NCBI RefSeq assembly: GCF_964355755.1
Contig: NC_092675.1
Location: 27,442,412-27,506,411 of the forward strand
DNA length: 64,000 nt
Direction: 5' to 3'
DNA from: Antedon mediterranea
Taxonomy: Eukaryota; Echinodermata; Crinoidea; Comatulida; Antedonidae
Shown: one piece after another, positions 39,477 through 52,800 of the stretch
Numbering within the stretch: the first letter of the stretch is position 1
Layout: each line of letters starts with the position of its first letter
The notes under the pieces: generated by a model
What the model saw: only the letters and a program-made list of their open reading frames with translations
Told to the model about the DNA's origin: nothing
The model's database searches: none
Made by a program: the position numbers and the translations under genes

Positions 39477-42400
39477 CTGTTAAAAAAAAGATAATTGAAA
39501 ATGTTTAGAATCACACAATAATATATTGCAGTTCTCTAAATTATGTCTGGAATCAAATTAAAAATACAATTTAAAACACATCCAGATTCTATACGGGATA
39601 TAAAACTTTCTACCAATGAACTCCGACTAAAACATTACCTTTTGTTCCTTCAAGAGACGATTGAGGGCGATATTTAACTGACCAAAAGTTGGTCGAGCAT
39701 GAGGCCTCTGTCGCCAACAATTTTTCATTATGTCATAACTGTAAACAATACAACAATAATTGATAAATTTGCAAGAGTAAAAAACAATCCATTTGGACTT
39801 TCTATGGAGTCAAAAATCCGATTGGACAGAACATTGGACGTGACACAAGAAAGATAAAATTTCTATTAAAAAAAATTTAATAACAGGTCCAGTGTGGCCA
39901 GCAATTAAAAATATCATTACCATGTTTGCTGTAGTGTTATGTACCCTATCCTGAAGTTTTACATGGGGGTACTTTACTTATTTGACCTCCTTTCACACTT
40001 TTCTGATTAGCAAGTACAAGTATCTTATTACTCGGGGTACCCGAGTCTAGGACTTACTCATTTTCTCCTCTTCCTCCATCTGGACACTATTGAGTAAAAA
40101 GTGCGATTTTTAAAGTACTACTCCTCCCTTATTCGTTATAGTATTGAGCTGGGATTTGGCATGAACATACTACAGGGACATGTCCTCAAAGCTATAGAGC
40201 CGGATTTTTAATTTTTTGTTAATTAATTTGTTTAATTAAGAAGCCACAATGTGTGACACACACCACAGCGTTATGTAGTTATATGGTTATATGCAGATTC
40301 TTGGCGTAGTGGTTATCACGTTTGCTTAACACGCAGAAGGTACCTGGTTCGAGCCCGGACGAAACCTTTTTTTTTTAACTTTATGGTGAAAAGAACTGTA
40401 TACGCAATATGATAATTATACAGAGTATATCTTATTTTTATTATTTTTTAAAATACTTATTTTGTGTAATCGGTAATTATCACTTTTACACATGTTTATT
40501 TTGCTTTGTGCTTATTACCATTTATTTGTAATTTAAATGGATTAAAAAACTTTCTGTAACCCACATTTTTAATGTAAGAGGTTTCGTAGTGTAGTGGTTG
40601 TCAAGTCTGCTTAACACGCAGAAGGTCCCGGTTCGAGCCCTGGCGAAACCTATTTTTCTTTACTTTCTAACAGCTTCTTTCGCTGTACCCCGAGTATTGC
40701 ACATTCGTGCTTGTTTTTAATTAATTTGATTCTCATATTTATTATTTCTTTGATACCTGCTTACTAAATTTGTGCTATTTGTATTTGAAATGTGAAGAAT
40801 TAAATAAAATAAAAAAGAAGAAAGAACAAAATAATGATGCTAGACTAAGCACGGAATTATGCTGTAATAATAAGGTATGGTATAATAAGGTTTAATAAAT
40901 ATAATAATAACTACTAAAATAGTTAATTAATTTTTCATTCATGTAATATTTGTTTTGTGTCAATAGCCACCTTTCGTTTACACGACACACTAAGCAACTA
41001 CGCAGCTCCTCAGCTTAACAGTCATTGTGCGCATGATCATATGTTTCCGAGTGTGAGCAGAATGACTTTTTAACTTGCAAGTTTCTTTTTTAACTAACTC
41101 AAAAGTTATTAACTTTTGAACTCGGACCCAGATTCCAGCTGTTGGGTGTGAGTTTGAATTAATAACATAGGCCTAAACAAAAGAATTTGAACAAACATTT
41201 TATCGTCGCAATTCAGCGGTTTCTCCATCCTGTATCCGGCAGGCAACTTCTCATATAGTTCTGCGCAGGTCACACCAGGATAAGGTGTCCTACCTTGAGA
41301 GAGAATTGTTCATTATTATTGTCTGTTATGAAGTTGTTTTTCTTCAAAGAAGAGTAGTGTTTTGTCAGGAGAAAAAGTACTGACTGCAGACAGGATTTGG
41401 ACCCAAGACCCTGGAATGGGTAAATAATTAGGTTAAAACTTACCAAGTGTTACAATTTCCCATAAAAGAACTCCAAATGACCATCTGTAACAAAAAAGAA
41501 AGCTTCTTTAATAGTTTTCGTCGTTTAAACAGTTTTACAATATTTAATATTTCAATTACATTTGCAGTTCTGATCAGTCTTTCTTTCGTTTAGTACTTTT
41601 AGTCCAGATCCCTATGTCAAAAAAAGGTGCCTTCGTGTGCAGATCATGGGGAAAGTGTAAACATTGTGTTTTATGAATATTTGAATCATGCTGGTTATAA
41701 AAACCCATGTTGTCAAATTTCTAAAATTCATCTTTGACCTCTGACCTCAATTTGAATGTTTTGACCCATTGAAAACAAAATGGTCCTATCTTTGCAACGC
41801 TTAGATTAAACGAAATAATTTTAGTGTCAAATTATTTGGGAGATGCATATTTATATTCGTTCTAATGGAAAAGTTTGTCCAAAAATGGCTGAAAGTAGGA
41901 TTTTTGGCATATTTGACCTTTGACCTACATATCATATAACTCCGTAACTAATAGTTGGACAAACTTTAAATAGGGCTCAAATTAATCTGAAGGTATATGT
42001 TTCTATTCAGTCTAATAAGAACTTTTTCAAGCAAATGACCCGAAATATTTGTATTGACCTTTGACCTGTACTAGTAGTACACATTTCTATAATCTCAAAA
42101 CTATTGGCCGTAAAATGGTTGTTTTTGTGAAATGGTTCGAAAAATTTACATTTATATGTTGTATAATAACAACATTTTATAGAAATGTAAAATAATTCTA
42201 TTTATGATCACTAACTTTGTAATTTATAACATCACTAGCATTTGTTATAATATTAAAATGTGTTATATTTGCTGATTTTAAGCACTTCACATGAATTTAT
42301 CAGAATTATGTGTATTTAATATAAAGTTTTTTTTTTTTTATATAAAGAAAATTTAATTATCTATCAAATAAGATTATTTTCAAATTATTATGGCTAAAAC

Positions 42401-45400
42401 TTAATTAGATACAGGCAAAAAAGTGTATTTTTACTTGTATGAACAGCGCCCTCAATCTTCATTTTTTCCCAAAAATACCACATTTTTATGTGGTTTCCTG
42501 AATTGCTTAAATTGAAGATGAATTTTAGAAATTTGACAACATGGGTTTTTATAACCAGCATGATTCAAATATTCATAAAACACAATGTTTAACACTTTCC
42601 CTATGATCTGCACACGAAAATACATCTGGATCTGGACTATTTTGTCAGTACAGAGTTATTGTTAGGTACAGAGGTACAGTAGTATACAAATAATGAATGT
42701 TTATGAGTGCAATGGTACAAATAATGGCACGAGGTGAATGATGAAAGGTTATATCAACGAGGCAAAGCCGAGTTGATATAACCTTTCATCATTCACCAAG
42801 TGCCATTATTTGTACCATTACACGAATACAAAACATTCATTATTTGTTTTATATAACATCTAGACGTTTTTTTTTCGTACACAAAAATGTTTCAAAAAGT
42901 ACTATTTAACGATCGTTGAATAGTGCGTACTATTGCACGCCATGTGACCCACATTCGTCCAATCAAATGACAGGAATTTATATAGGTGTTATATAATAGG
43001 TATTATAACACAACCGATTGTATTATTGTAACTTGATTGGTTAATTACGCATCACGTGTCATTCAGCATTAACTCTAAAAAAAGTGATATCTAATGGTGA
43101 TAATTAACGCACTCTAATGCACGTTCAGCTTTTTGTAAACATCTGACTGATCTGTGTTCGAAATTCAACTTGTTGTGTGTGCTGTCTATAACTACTCCGC
43201 GTCCAAATTGGAACACTGCCTTTTGAATGGCCTAGTTTCCAGGCCTAGCTTGCGGCAATGATTTATGATGGATAAATTGAATAAAAATAGGTGCGTTATA
43301 AAACAAATAATGAATGTTTTGTATTCGTTGAATGGAAATTGATTGTTCTATTTTCAACTAGACTCTGCCTCGTTAAAAATAGAGCAGTCAATTTTTCAAC
43401 TCATGAAATATTCCCACCATCTAACTCTTCAAAAACATTAATTATTTTTAGTATTGCGCATTGTCTTCTTATCTACTGTATTAACAGCTTGCGAGTCAGC
43501 CATTCTATTATTCTACAGCTTGTACAGTACTCAACATGCCTGCACTGCTCAAACCGACCATAAAATACATGGTCATTAGATAGTAGTATAATTGAGGTTG
43601 TCAGCAACCCTGAGTACAAATCATGCAGTTTTTGCACATCAACCAAGAACCTACAAGATCTTAATAATATTGTATTTGATACCATAAAAAATTATCAAAC
43701 GGATACAGTTTGAATGTACACTTACACATCACTTTTGGTTGTGTATAAACTGTAGTCAATGGATTCTATAGCCATCCACCTGAGAGGAAGTAGCCCCTGT
43801 AAAATTAGTAAATCAAATTATTTAGTACTGTTTTTACAAACATAATTCTTTGGGTGGAGGGATTAAATGACAACAAATAAAGTATGCTTTGGGAATATTT
43901 ATTATATATCTGGAAGTGACGAATTATCAAATGCAGGCCTTTTGTTGAAGTTTGCTTCTTTGAAGCGAAACTGTGTGTCTGCACTACTCCAACCATAGAG
44001 ATATTATCTCTATGCTCAAACCAAATCCATATTATGCATTCGTTTCGGCCTAGCCTACAGCTAAATTGCGTGGTACGGTATATAAAACAAACACTGATAT
44101 AATATAGCCTCCAGATCACCTCAGCCAAGTAAATATTTGTATAATATACAAATAAAAATATAGTAAAGTAGAAGTAGCGTAGACAAAGGGTTACCATATC
44201 AAGAGAGACATGATATATTCACATAATTTTACATAAAAAGATTAACATTATTTTGGATTTCAAAATGTTTAATTCAGTAAATAAAATAACTCACTTCTGT
44301 CATTTTAACATAAAGTTCATCACTCCTCGACAGCCCAAAGTCTGCAACTTTAGCCACCATTTTAAATCCAGGTCCTTCACAAATCAAAACATTTCTTGCA
44401 GCAAGATCCCGATGAACACACTAAAAAAAAGAAATGATAATTTCAAATATTCAATCATGTTTTCAATGACTCTGTTGAGTTTATAAAAGTGTAACTGTAC
44501 ATACTCCTTTTTCTGAAAGATGTTGCATGCCAAGTGTCACATCTGCCGCAAATTGAAGAAGATCTTCTGTTGATAACATCGACGAATTGTTGGTTTCAGT
44601 AGTAGATACCAGAGCAGTTTCCAGACAACAGCTGTTCCGAAGGTAGTTCAAAAGATTGCCATATTCAGCGTATTCAGTTGCAACGTATAATACTCCTGAA
44701 ATATCAATAATTGAATAAATTGATAAAACATTTGCACACTTCAAGAAAAATAATCAGCAAAGATGATAGAAATAATAATAATTCCATAGTGCCACATTTA
44801 TTACTGTGTATAATATCCAGTGGCGTAACGGCTGTGAGTGCTCACTGGATAAATCCTGGGGCCCTGGAACTTATATGGGCTCCTGAGCAGTGCTCAGAGG
44901 GGAAAAAAGGCTAAAAATGCCCAGCGTTGGAGGGCCACTAATGGTTCCTAAAGTAAACCAGGGGCTTCGGGCCTCTGCATTATGCCACTGATAATGTCTA
45001 AACTGCGCTCATTTGCCAAAACTGTAAATTTTCAATATGACTGCACATTACAGTGTATTTCAATTTAATATATTATTTCATTAAAAATATTAATTATCTA
45101 TTTTAATTTCTTTTTTGTTAATTAGTATAGGGCCTAGCAAATTATTCTTAATACCTTCATATTCGCAAGCCCCAATAAGATTCACAATATTTGGATGATA
45201 ACCAACTTTACACATTATATCCAGCTCTCCAAAGAAATTCTGTCGATCGTTGTCAGTTGCACTTTCTGCAAAAAAAGATTATTATTATACTTTACATTGA
45301 TTTTGTTGCCTGGGGTTGGGTAGGGTATCACACATTTTCTAAAAGTTAGACCCAGTTTATAAAAACATGTGCATATTAATTATTGCATGATATTTAAGAA

Positions 45401-46847
45401 TCATAATTAATTTTGTTGCCTAACTGCCTAGGCCAAGCTCTAACCTCTTATGTTTGTCTTACGTTGTTGTGTAAAAAACTGATTTTAATTTTCGTTGAAT
45501 ATCACAAACTTACCCAAAAGGTAAATTTGCATCACTATTGCATCTCAGGCACCATGATTGCATTTTCGTTCTCCACTTACACATGGTTATTTTCTTACAG
45601 CACTTTGCATTGATTCATTGAATCTACTGCATGTTCTTGCATTGCATCCTAGTGGGAACCAAGTTTTAAGTACACTATGAGCATACAACTGACCTTTCAG
45701 CATTTTCACTGCAGCCTTAATTGTTGTGCCATCTTTCTTTATCACTGCTTTCATAACTTGACCAAAGTTACCTTCAGCAATTACATTTTCCATTACCATG
45801 TCCTTCCATGGTATTCGATAGAATGTTGGTGGAAGAGAAACCTGTGATTTTGTTGACGAGGTGGACAGGGAAAGGGAGGCTTTCGGTGATACAGTTGAAG
45901 TTGTGCGTAACAAAACTTTTCCCTGTTTTGAAAAAAAGACATTGGGATTAACTTGGAAATGTAGACTGGGCTACACCAGTATAAAATTCAGTGTGTTGTC
46001 GAAAAACTGAATATAAAGCTCTGTCCACACTTTCAAACTAGCTTGACAAAAAAAGTGTATTGAGGCCAAATATGGTAGTGATATGGCCAATTATGGTAGT
46101 GATATGACATCATCATGTCCATATATGGGCACATCATATTTTTTTGTCACATAAAGTTTGGTAGTGTAGATAAGGCTTAAGCCAAAATGAAGTAATCATG
46201 ACACATGTATTAGTTAGTCAACTATCACAAATGACTATAAAGTAGTCTTAAACTTTGATATTTAAAAAAAATATATATACTTAGTTTCCCATTTGAGAGT
46301 AATAAAATAAGGAAATTTAATTAAAATTCATTTATTCTTACTCCTTGGTAACTCATTGATGTTACAGCTTGTTTTCTTTTTTGTGACTTGATTTTGAAAC
46401 AAGCCACGACCGTGGCTAGTAAAGAACACACAAGTAAAACAATAAGTATGATGATAACCACTATTAACATATTGCTGCTGTTGTTTTGGGGCTCCTGGTC
46501 TGCGTTGCTACCACTCAATGTCACAGTGTTTTGATTTGGTTCTTTCAGTGCTGTTGTTTGGATAGTTGCTAGAAGTTTGAATAGAAAATAATTACTAACA
46601 TTAACTAAATTAAAATATATACAGTAGTCTAGGAAATAGATAAAAATATAATATATATATATATCCTACGGGATTTTGTACGCAACATCGGGATTGCCGG
46701 GATTTTGTTTGTAAAGGAGGAAAGAAATAGGTGCTGCATAGGCAGGATCATGTATAAAAATAAAAGAGACAAAGTTCTTGTTTCTGCCTCAAAATAAAAT
46801 ATTTATAGTACAATAAATAGTTTAGGCAGAAACAAGACCTTTTTCTG

Positions 46848-46898
<51 letters not shown>

Positions 46899-49800
46899 TT
46901 AAAACTGCCTCAATATAGATTTATTTTAACGACATGTTTCGGGCATAGCCCATCATCAGGTGAAAAGAATTGTAACAAAGGATAACATATATAAGTCACA
47001 AAATTACATAATAAAACAAATCAGCCAATCAAAGATGTTAACAAACAAAAGGCATAGTTATAAAGGCATGCCTCCAAAAGCTATGGTGTACAAAGCAGGA
47101 ATGGTTGCTAATAAAGCAGGAAATTTAAAACAAAGACATTCACATATTAACAATTATTTACACTTGAAGCTTTTGTCTTTGTTTTAAATTTCCTGCTTTA
47201 TTAGCAACCATTCCTGCTTTGTACACCATAGCTTTTGGAGGCGTGCCTTTATAACTATGCCTTTTGTTTGTTAACATCTTTGATTGGCTGATTTGTTTTA
47301 TTATGTAATTTTGTGACTTATATATGTTATCCTTTGTTACAATTCTTTTCACCTGATGATGGGCTATGCCCGAAACATGTCGTTAAAATAAATCTATATT
47401 GAGGCAGTTTTAACTTATTTGATCTTGATTTTTTTCTATATCCTGCCTATGCAGCTCTTTGATTTATATATATATATATATATATATATAAACACAACAG
47501 GCATAGAAATAAATTCCAAACCGCCCAGTGATACACTGAAAATGATTTAATTAATTATATATATATATATAAATCCAAAGGCAAATTACTGAAAAAATGA
47601 CAATGAGAAATAGGGATACAAAAAAAAACTGAAAAGCTAAATCAAAACGATAAAGTAAAACAGCCAGAAAAATTAGCAGAGCTTTCGGGCAACACTAGCC
47701 CTTTATCAGTGCAAGTGACGGCATTTGGATAACGTCATAGCATAAGAACTGGCAAGTGCTGCCTGGGCGGTGAATGATTGATGGAGACTGAATAAGAGTA
47801 GAAAACAAAGAAGGTAGCTTGGTAGAGATATAAACAATTTTGGAATGAAACTAAAAAACAGCTTAAATGGTGGTTAATATTGAAACTTAAATTTCATTTT
47901 ATATATATATATAATATTAAATTACATAGTATACAAAATTATATAAAAATATACATAAAGGTAAAAAAAATACAATTATACATGTAGATACAGCAACAAA
48001 ATTGAAATAAAGGTTGAATATATTGATTTGAAGCCAGAATTGAAATAATAAATATTCAGACAGTCTACCATTATACCCCTGATATAAGCATTGAATAAAT
48101 AAAAAAAAATGATAATGTATTTTTAATATGTTTATAAGAATAAGGAAAAAAGAACATAACCCCTGACCAGGGGCGGATTGCTATAAAACAGTCTTAACTG
48201 ATGGTCTTAACTCCCCGATTAAAGCCGGCTTTATCTGATAGACGGTCTTACTAAAGCCACCCCTGTTAGACCATTGCTATAAAACAGTCTTAACTAATGG
48301 TCTTAACTCCCCGATTAAAGCCGGCTTTATCTGATAGACGGTCTTACTAAAGCCACCCCTGTTAGACCATTGCTATAAAACAGTCTTAACTGATGGTCTT
48401 AACTCCCCGATTAAAGCCGGCTTTATCTGATAGACGGTCTTACTAAAGCCACCCCTGTTAGACCATTGCTATAAAACAGTCTTAACTGATGGTCTTAACT
48501 CCCCGATTAAAGCCGACTTTATCTGATAGACGGTCTTACTAAAGCCACCCCTGTTAGACCATTGCTATAAAACAGTCTTAACTGATGATCTTAACTCCCC
48601 GATTAAAGCCGGCTTTATCTGATAGACGGTCTTACTAAAGCCACCCCTGTTAGACCATTGCTATAAAACAGTCTTAACTGATGGTCTTAACTCCCCGATT
48701 AAAGCCGGCTTTATCTGATAGACGGTCTTACTAAAGCCACCCCTGTTAGACCATTGCTATAAAACAGTCTTAACTGATGGTCTTAACTCCCCGATTAAAG
48801 CCGGCTTTATCTGATAGACGGTCTTACTAAAGCCACCCCTGTTAGACCATTGCTATAAAACAGTCTTAACTGATGGTCTTAACTCCCCGATTAAAGCCGG
48901 CTTTATCTGATAGACGGTCTTACTAAAGCCACCCCTGTTAGACCATTGCTATAAAACAGTCTTAACTGATGGTCTTAGCTCCCCGATTAAAGCCGGCTTT
49001 ATCTGATAGACGGTCTTACTAAAGCCACCCCTGTTAGACCATTGCTATAAAACAGTCTTAACTAATGGTCTTAACTTCCCGATTAAAGCCGGCTTTATCT
49101 GATAGACGGTCTTACTAAAGCCACCCCTGTTAGACCATTGCTATAAAACAGTCTTAACTGATGGTCTTAACTCCCCGATTAAAGCCGGCTTTATCTGATA
49201 GACGGTCTTACTAAAGCCACCCCTGTTAGACCATTGCTATAAAACAGTCTTAACTAATGGTCTTAACTCCCCGATTAAAGCCGGCTTTATCTGATAGACG
49301 GTCTTACTAAAGCCACCCCTGTTAGACCATTGCTATAAAACAGTCTTAGATAAGACCGCGTAAAGTAACAAATTGAGGGCGTACTTTGCGCGTAGAATAC
49401 CAAATAAGGTAATGTTCGTCACGCTTGTTCAATTCACAATCATAACAGTACGTACATTTCTACGCAAGAAAATCTATTCTAGGGCTATATAAGAATAAAA
49501 TCACCGTTATTATTTGATTTAACACTTAAAACTCGTTCTATTGGTTGTCTTTGACGATAAATAATACGTAAAAGCAACAAAAAGAGAGGTTTAAGACTGT
49601 TTTAAGACTCCTTCGAGTAGGCTTTAATTTTAAAGACCGTTTACAGGTTAGACCGCGGTATAGCAATGGTCTATAATGTAAGACTACTTGCTACGTCACG
49701 AATTATAGCCGGCTAAGCGTTAAGACCGGTTATAGACCGCTTATAGCAATCCGCCCCAGGTCTATGCACACTTGTGATGGATGTTGTTCTCATTTCTATG

Positions 49801-52800
49801 ACAGAACTCCACGGTCCATATCCTTCAGTGGTAGAAGCACGAACTTTCATAAAGTAAATGGTGTCTGGTTGTAACAAACTGTACGTAACACCACTGGTAG
49901 GCTTCACTGTACAGTTGGCATCATCAGAAATATCAGAAGTGTATGATAAGCAAGTCTCATATTCTGTGATGACACCATTCGCTTCTAGTGGTTTGTCCCA
50001 TGACACTGATATTAAGCTCTCTGTTGATTGATGTTGAATGTTAATGGGTGGACTTGAAGGACCTGTAGGTGATGGTACAATACAATATAAAAGATTCAAG
50101 TTAGTTGTAATAAAATATTCAGAACATTTAAGTTAAGATATGAAACAAAATTAGTTGGTACATTTTACTATTACTCATTCTATTTGAATAGTAATGTAAT
50201 TAAAATTACATTAATTAACACAAGATTATAACTCCCAGCTGAGGCCCAAGAATTCTTAAATTTTATATAATTATATTTCTTACAAATAAGTTGTTAGACC
50301 AAACAAGAGACACATAATTAAGCTATAATATTCTTACAACTTTATCAGTTGTTATTTCCGTCAGTTAGTGTGTCTATGTTATTTTTCATGGGATTCTCAT
50401 TAATAATAATAACAACACTTGAATCACCATATTGGTGTTTTTCACAAGGCCGTTACTTACTACAAAACTATTTATACTATTACACAAGTTATCATTTACA
50501 GTACAAAAAAAAAAAAAAAAAAAAAAAAAGATTTCATGAAAAAATATAGAGTTTCAAGTATATTTTATCTTTGGTCATTTATCATTTTTTTAAATATATG
50601 TATATAGGAGCTGTAATTGCATTTGAGTTTATAGCATTTAAACTATTCCATAGCTTTGCGCCAGAATACGAGAAACTTTTCTTTTTATACTCAGTGTTTG
50701 CCTTATGTAAACTTAGAATATCTTTTGATCTAGTATTATATGTTTGTTTGCGTTCATAGAATCTGTTTCTTAAGTAGGATGGTGTCAAGTTATTCATTAT
50801 TTTATACATTGTGACTGCTTCGTTGTAATATTGTTTTTCTTCTAAATTAGGCCAATTTAAATCTTTGAGCGCCTGTGAGCTAGAGTCATACCTAGATGTA
50901 TGTGTAATTATTTTAGCCGCTCTATTTTGGAGTACTTGGAGTTTATATTTGAGGGTTTGGTTACAACGACCCCATACTACATTGCAGTAGTCAAAATGGT
51001 GGGCTATGATAGATTTGTACATTAATGATTGAATATTTTGAGGGAAAATATTGCTGCATTTTTTTAGATAGTACAGACCTGATATTACTTTATTTTTCAC
51101 CTGATCTATTTGTTTATGCCATTTTAAATTTTCATCGATAATGACACCTAAATGTTTACAGTTATTTACTTTTTCAAGTTTTGTACCGTCTATATTAATA
51201 TTAATATCCATGTTAATCAATTTATTTAATTTTTGATGTGTTCCTAAAATCATATATTCAGTCTTTTTAATGTTTAGACTTAATTTGTTACTTGCTAACC
51301 ATAGTTGTACATGTTTTAGATCAGTATTTACTTTGCTTATTATATCGTGTATGTCTTTAGATGCATAATATAACGCAGTGTCATCTGCATACATGCTTAC
51401 ATTTACATGAGAAACTGAGTTAGGTAGATCATTAATATACATGATAAATAGAAGGGGCCTTAATATTGATCCCTGAGGGATTCCACAAACACTATTAGAC
51501 TTTACCGAATCAACATTGTTAATATTAGTAATATGTGTACGATTTGTTAAATAATTTTCAAACCATTTGATAACATAATTAGCAAAATTAAAATTGTGTA
51601 GTTTTTTTATTAGTATCTGGTGATTAACAGTGTCGAAAGCTTTTTTGAGATCAAGCATTATATAGTCCTATGTATTTACCATTTTCAATACTGTCAATCC
51701 AATCTTCAGTTATATTTATTAATGCCGATGATGTCGAGTAATTTGGCCTAAATCCAGATTGTTGATTGTATAATTTAGGGTTGATTTGTGGATAGAGTTG
51801 GTCAAAGACAGCGCGTTCAATAATTTTCGATAAAATTGGTAGTACAGAAATTGGCCTGTAGTTAGATGGTTCACTTCGGTCGCCATTTTAAAAAATTGGG
51901 CATATTCGTGCATTTTTCCATTTACTTGGGAAGTTGCTGGTTCTTAGAGTTAAAATTAATTAAAAATGTAATGGGTTGTACAATTGAGTTGATTGCTAAT
52001 TTTATTAGTTCATTTGACTTTGGAGTTATACTTACTGCTCTGTGGCGTTGATTTCACAAGCGTATTCTGCAATCCAAGTTTCGGTGATGCCGTACGTGCA
52101 CTGACATAAATCAAATATTCAGTATGCCATCTTAACTTTTCAATGTTTTTATAAGGACTGCGAACACTGTACGTCCTTTTCTCTGGGTCTTCTGTGCGTC
52201 TAACCACTGTCACGTTATATGATTGAATAACGCCGTTACTTTTCAAAGGTCTATTCCATGATACGCTTATATACGGCTGTTTATTTCTGTATGTTATAAC
52301 TTTGCCTATAAGGTTTTCTACTTTGCCTGGAGCTGTCACCGAAAAAAAATAAAATCAAAGATATTATTGCATATATTAGATATTTGAGTATAACTATAAC
52401 AAGTCTACATGTATATCACATCGGAAAAACCATCTCTGAACAAACACACTTTCAACCTAGGCACGCTTACTATCTGATTGTTACATTGTCAGCCTGCTTT
52501 TTTCTTTATTATGCTAATTAATTGCCACATTTAAATTCAGATGTTAAGAAGGGATATAAGTACTCTAGGATCTACAGTAGTTCTGAGAATTGTTTCTTGA
52601 AACATTATTAAATGCCTTGTTATATTCATGCTCATACATAATTTTGGTGGTATTGTACATGATATTAAAAATATTTCCAGTTGATAGTTGTATGTTCAGG
52701 TCTGTTCACATATCTCTTTGAATTGAAAATAATATCCTATTATCTTAGGATAGAATTCTTCACCAGCATATCAAACAAACTAACCAATTCAGTGTGGCCT

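Larger units (their letters stand above)
40030..40695 (+). mobile_element. TIR-bounded element carrying two tRNA-Val-like genes, in the Tie penultimate intron
   Basis: Ends ACTCGGGGTAC (40030-40040) and its complement GTACCCCGAGT (40685-40695), flanked by ATT on both sides. The flanks (AGCAAGTACAAGTATCTT; TTTTTAATTAATTTGATT) match one continuous empty-site-like segment at 39000-39030, so the block looks inserted. Inside: a body repeat, a tRNA-Val-like gene, a ~215-bp spacer and a second tRNA-Val-like gene. No protein frame. Confidence 0.6.

Noticed and set aside
43805-44197. 130-codon open stretch (-) in a Tie intron
   Set aside because: It lies between exons 14 and 15, has no recognisable motif and composition like intron; correct splice sites flank it as intron.
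46960-47352. Two nearly identical open stretches on opposite strands beginning [14 protein letters not shown]
   Set aside because: They are the two arms of the foldback at 46896-47417. No family match, and the frame is a by-product of the inverted repeat.
48181-49347. CRISPR-like array
   Set aside because: Units are contiguous 96-mers with no unique spacers, inside an inverted-repeat element of an animal genome; it is a tandem repeat.
50504-50529. Poly(A) tail of the LINE at 50.6-52 kb
   Set aside because: The A run is on the plus strand while the LINE is on the minus strand, so the orientation is wrong.
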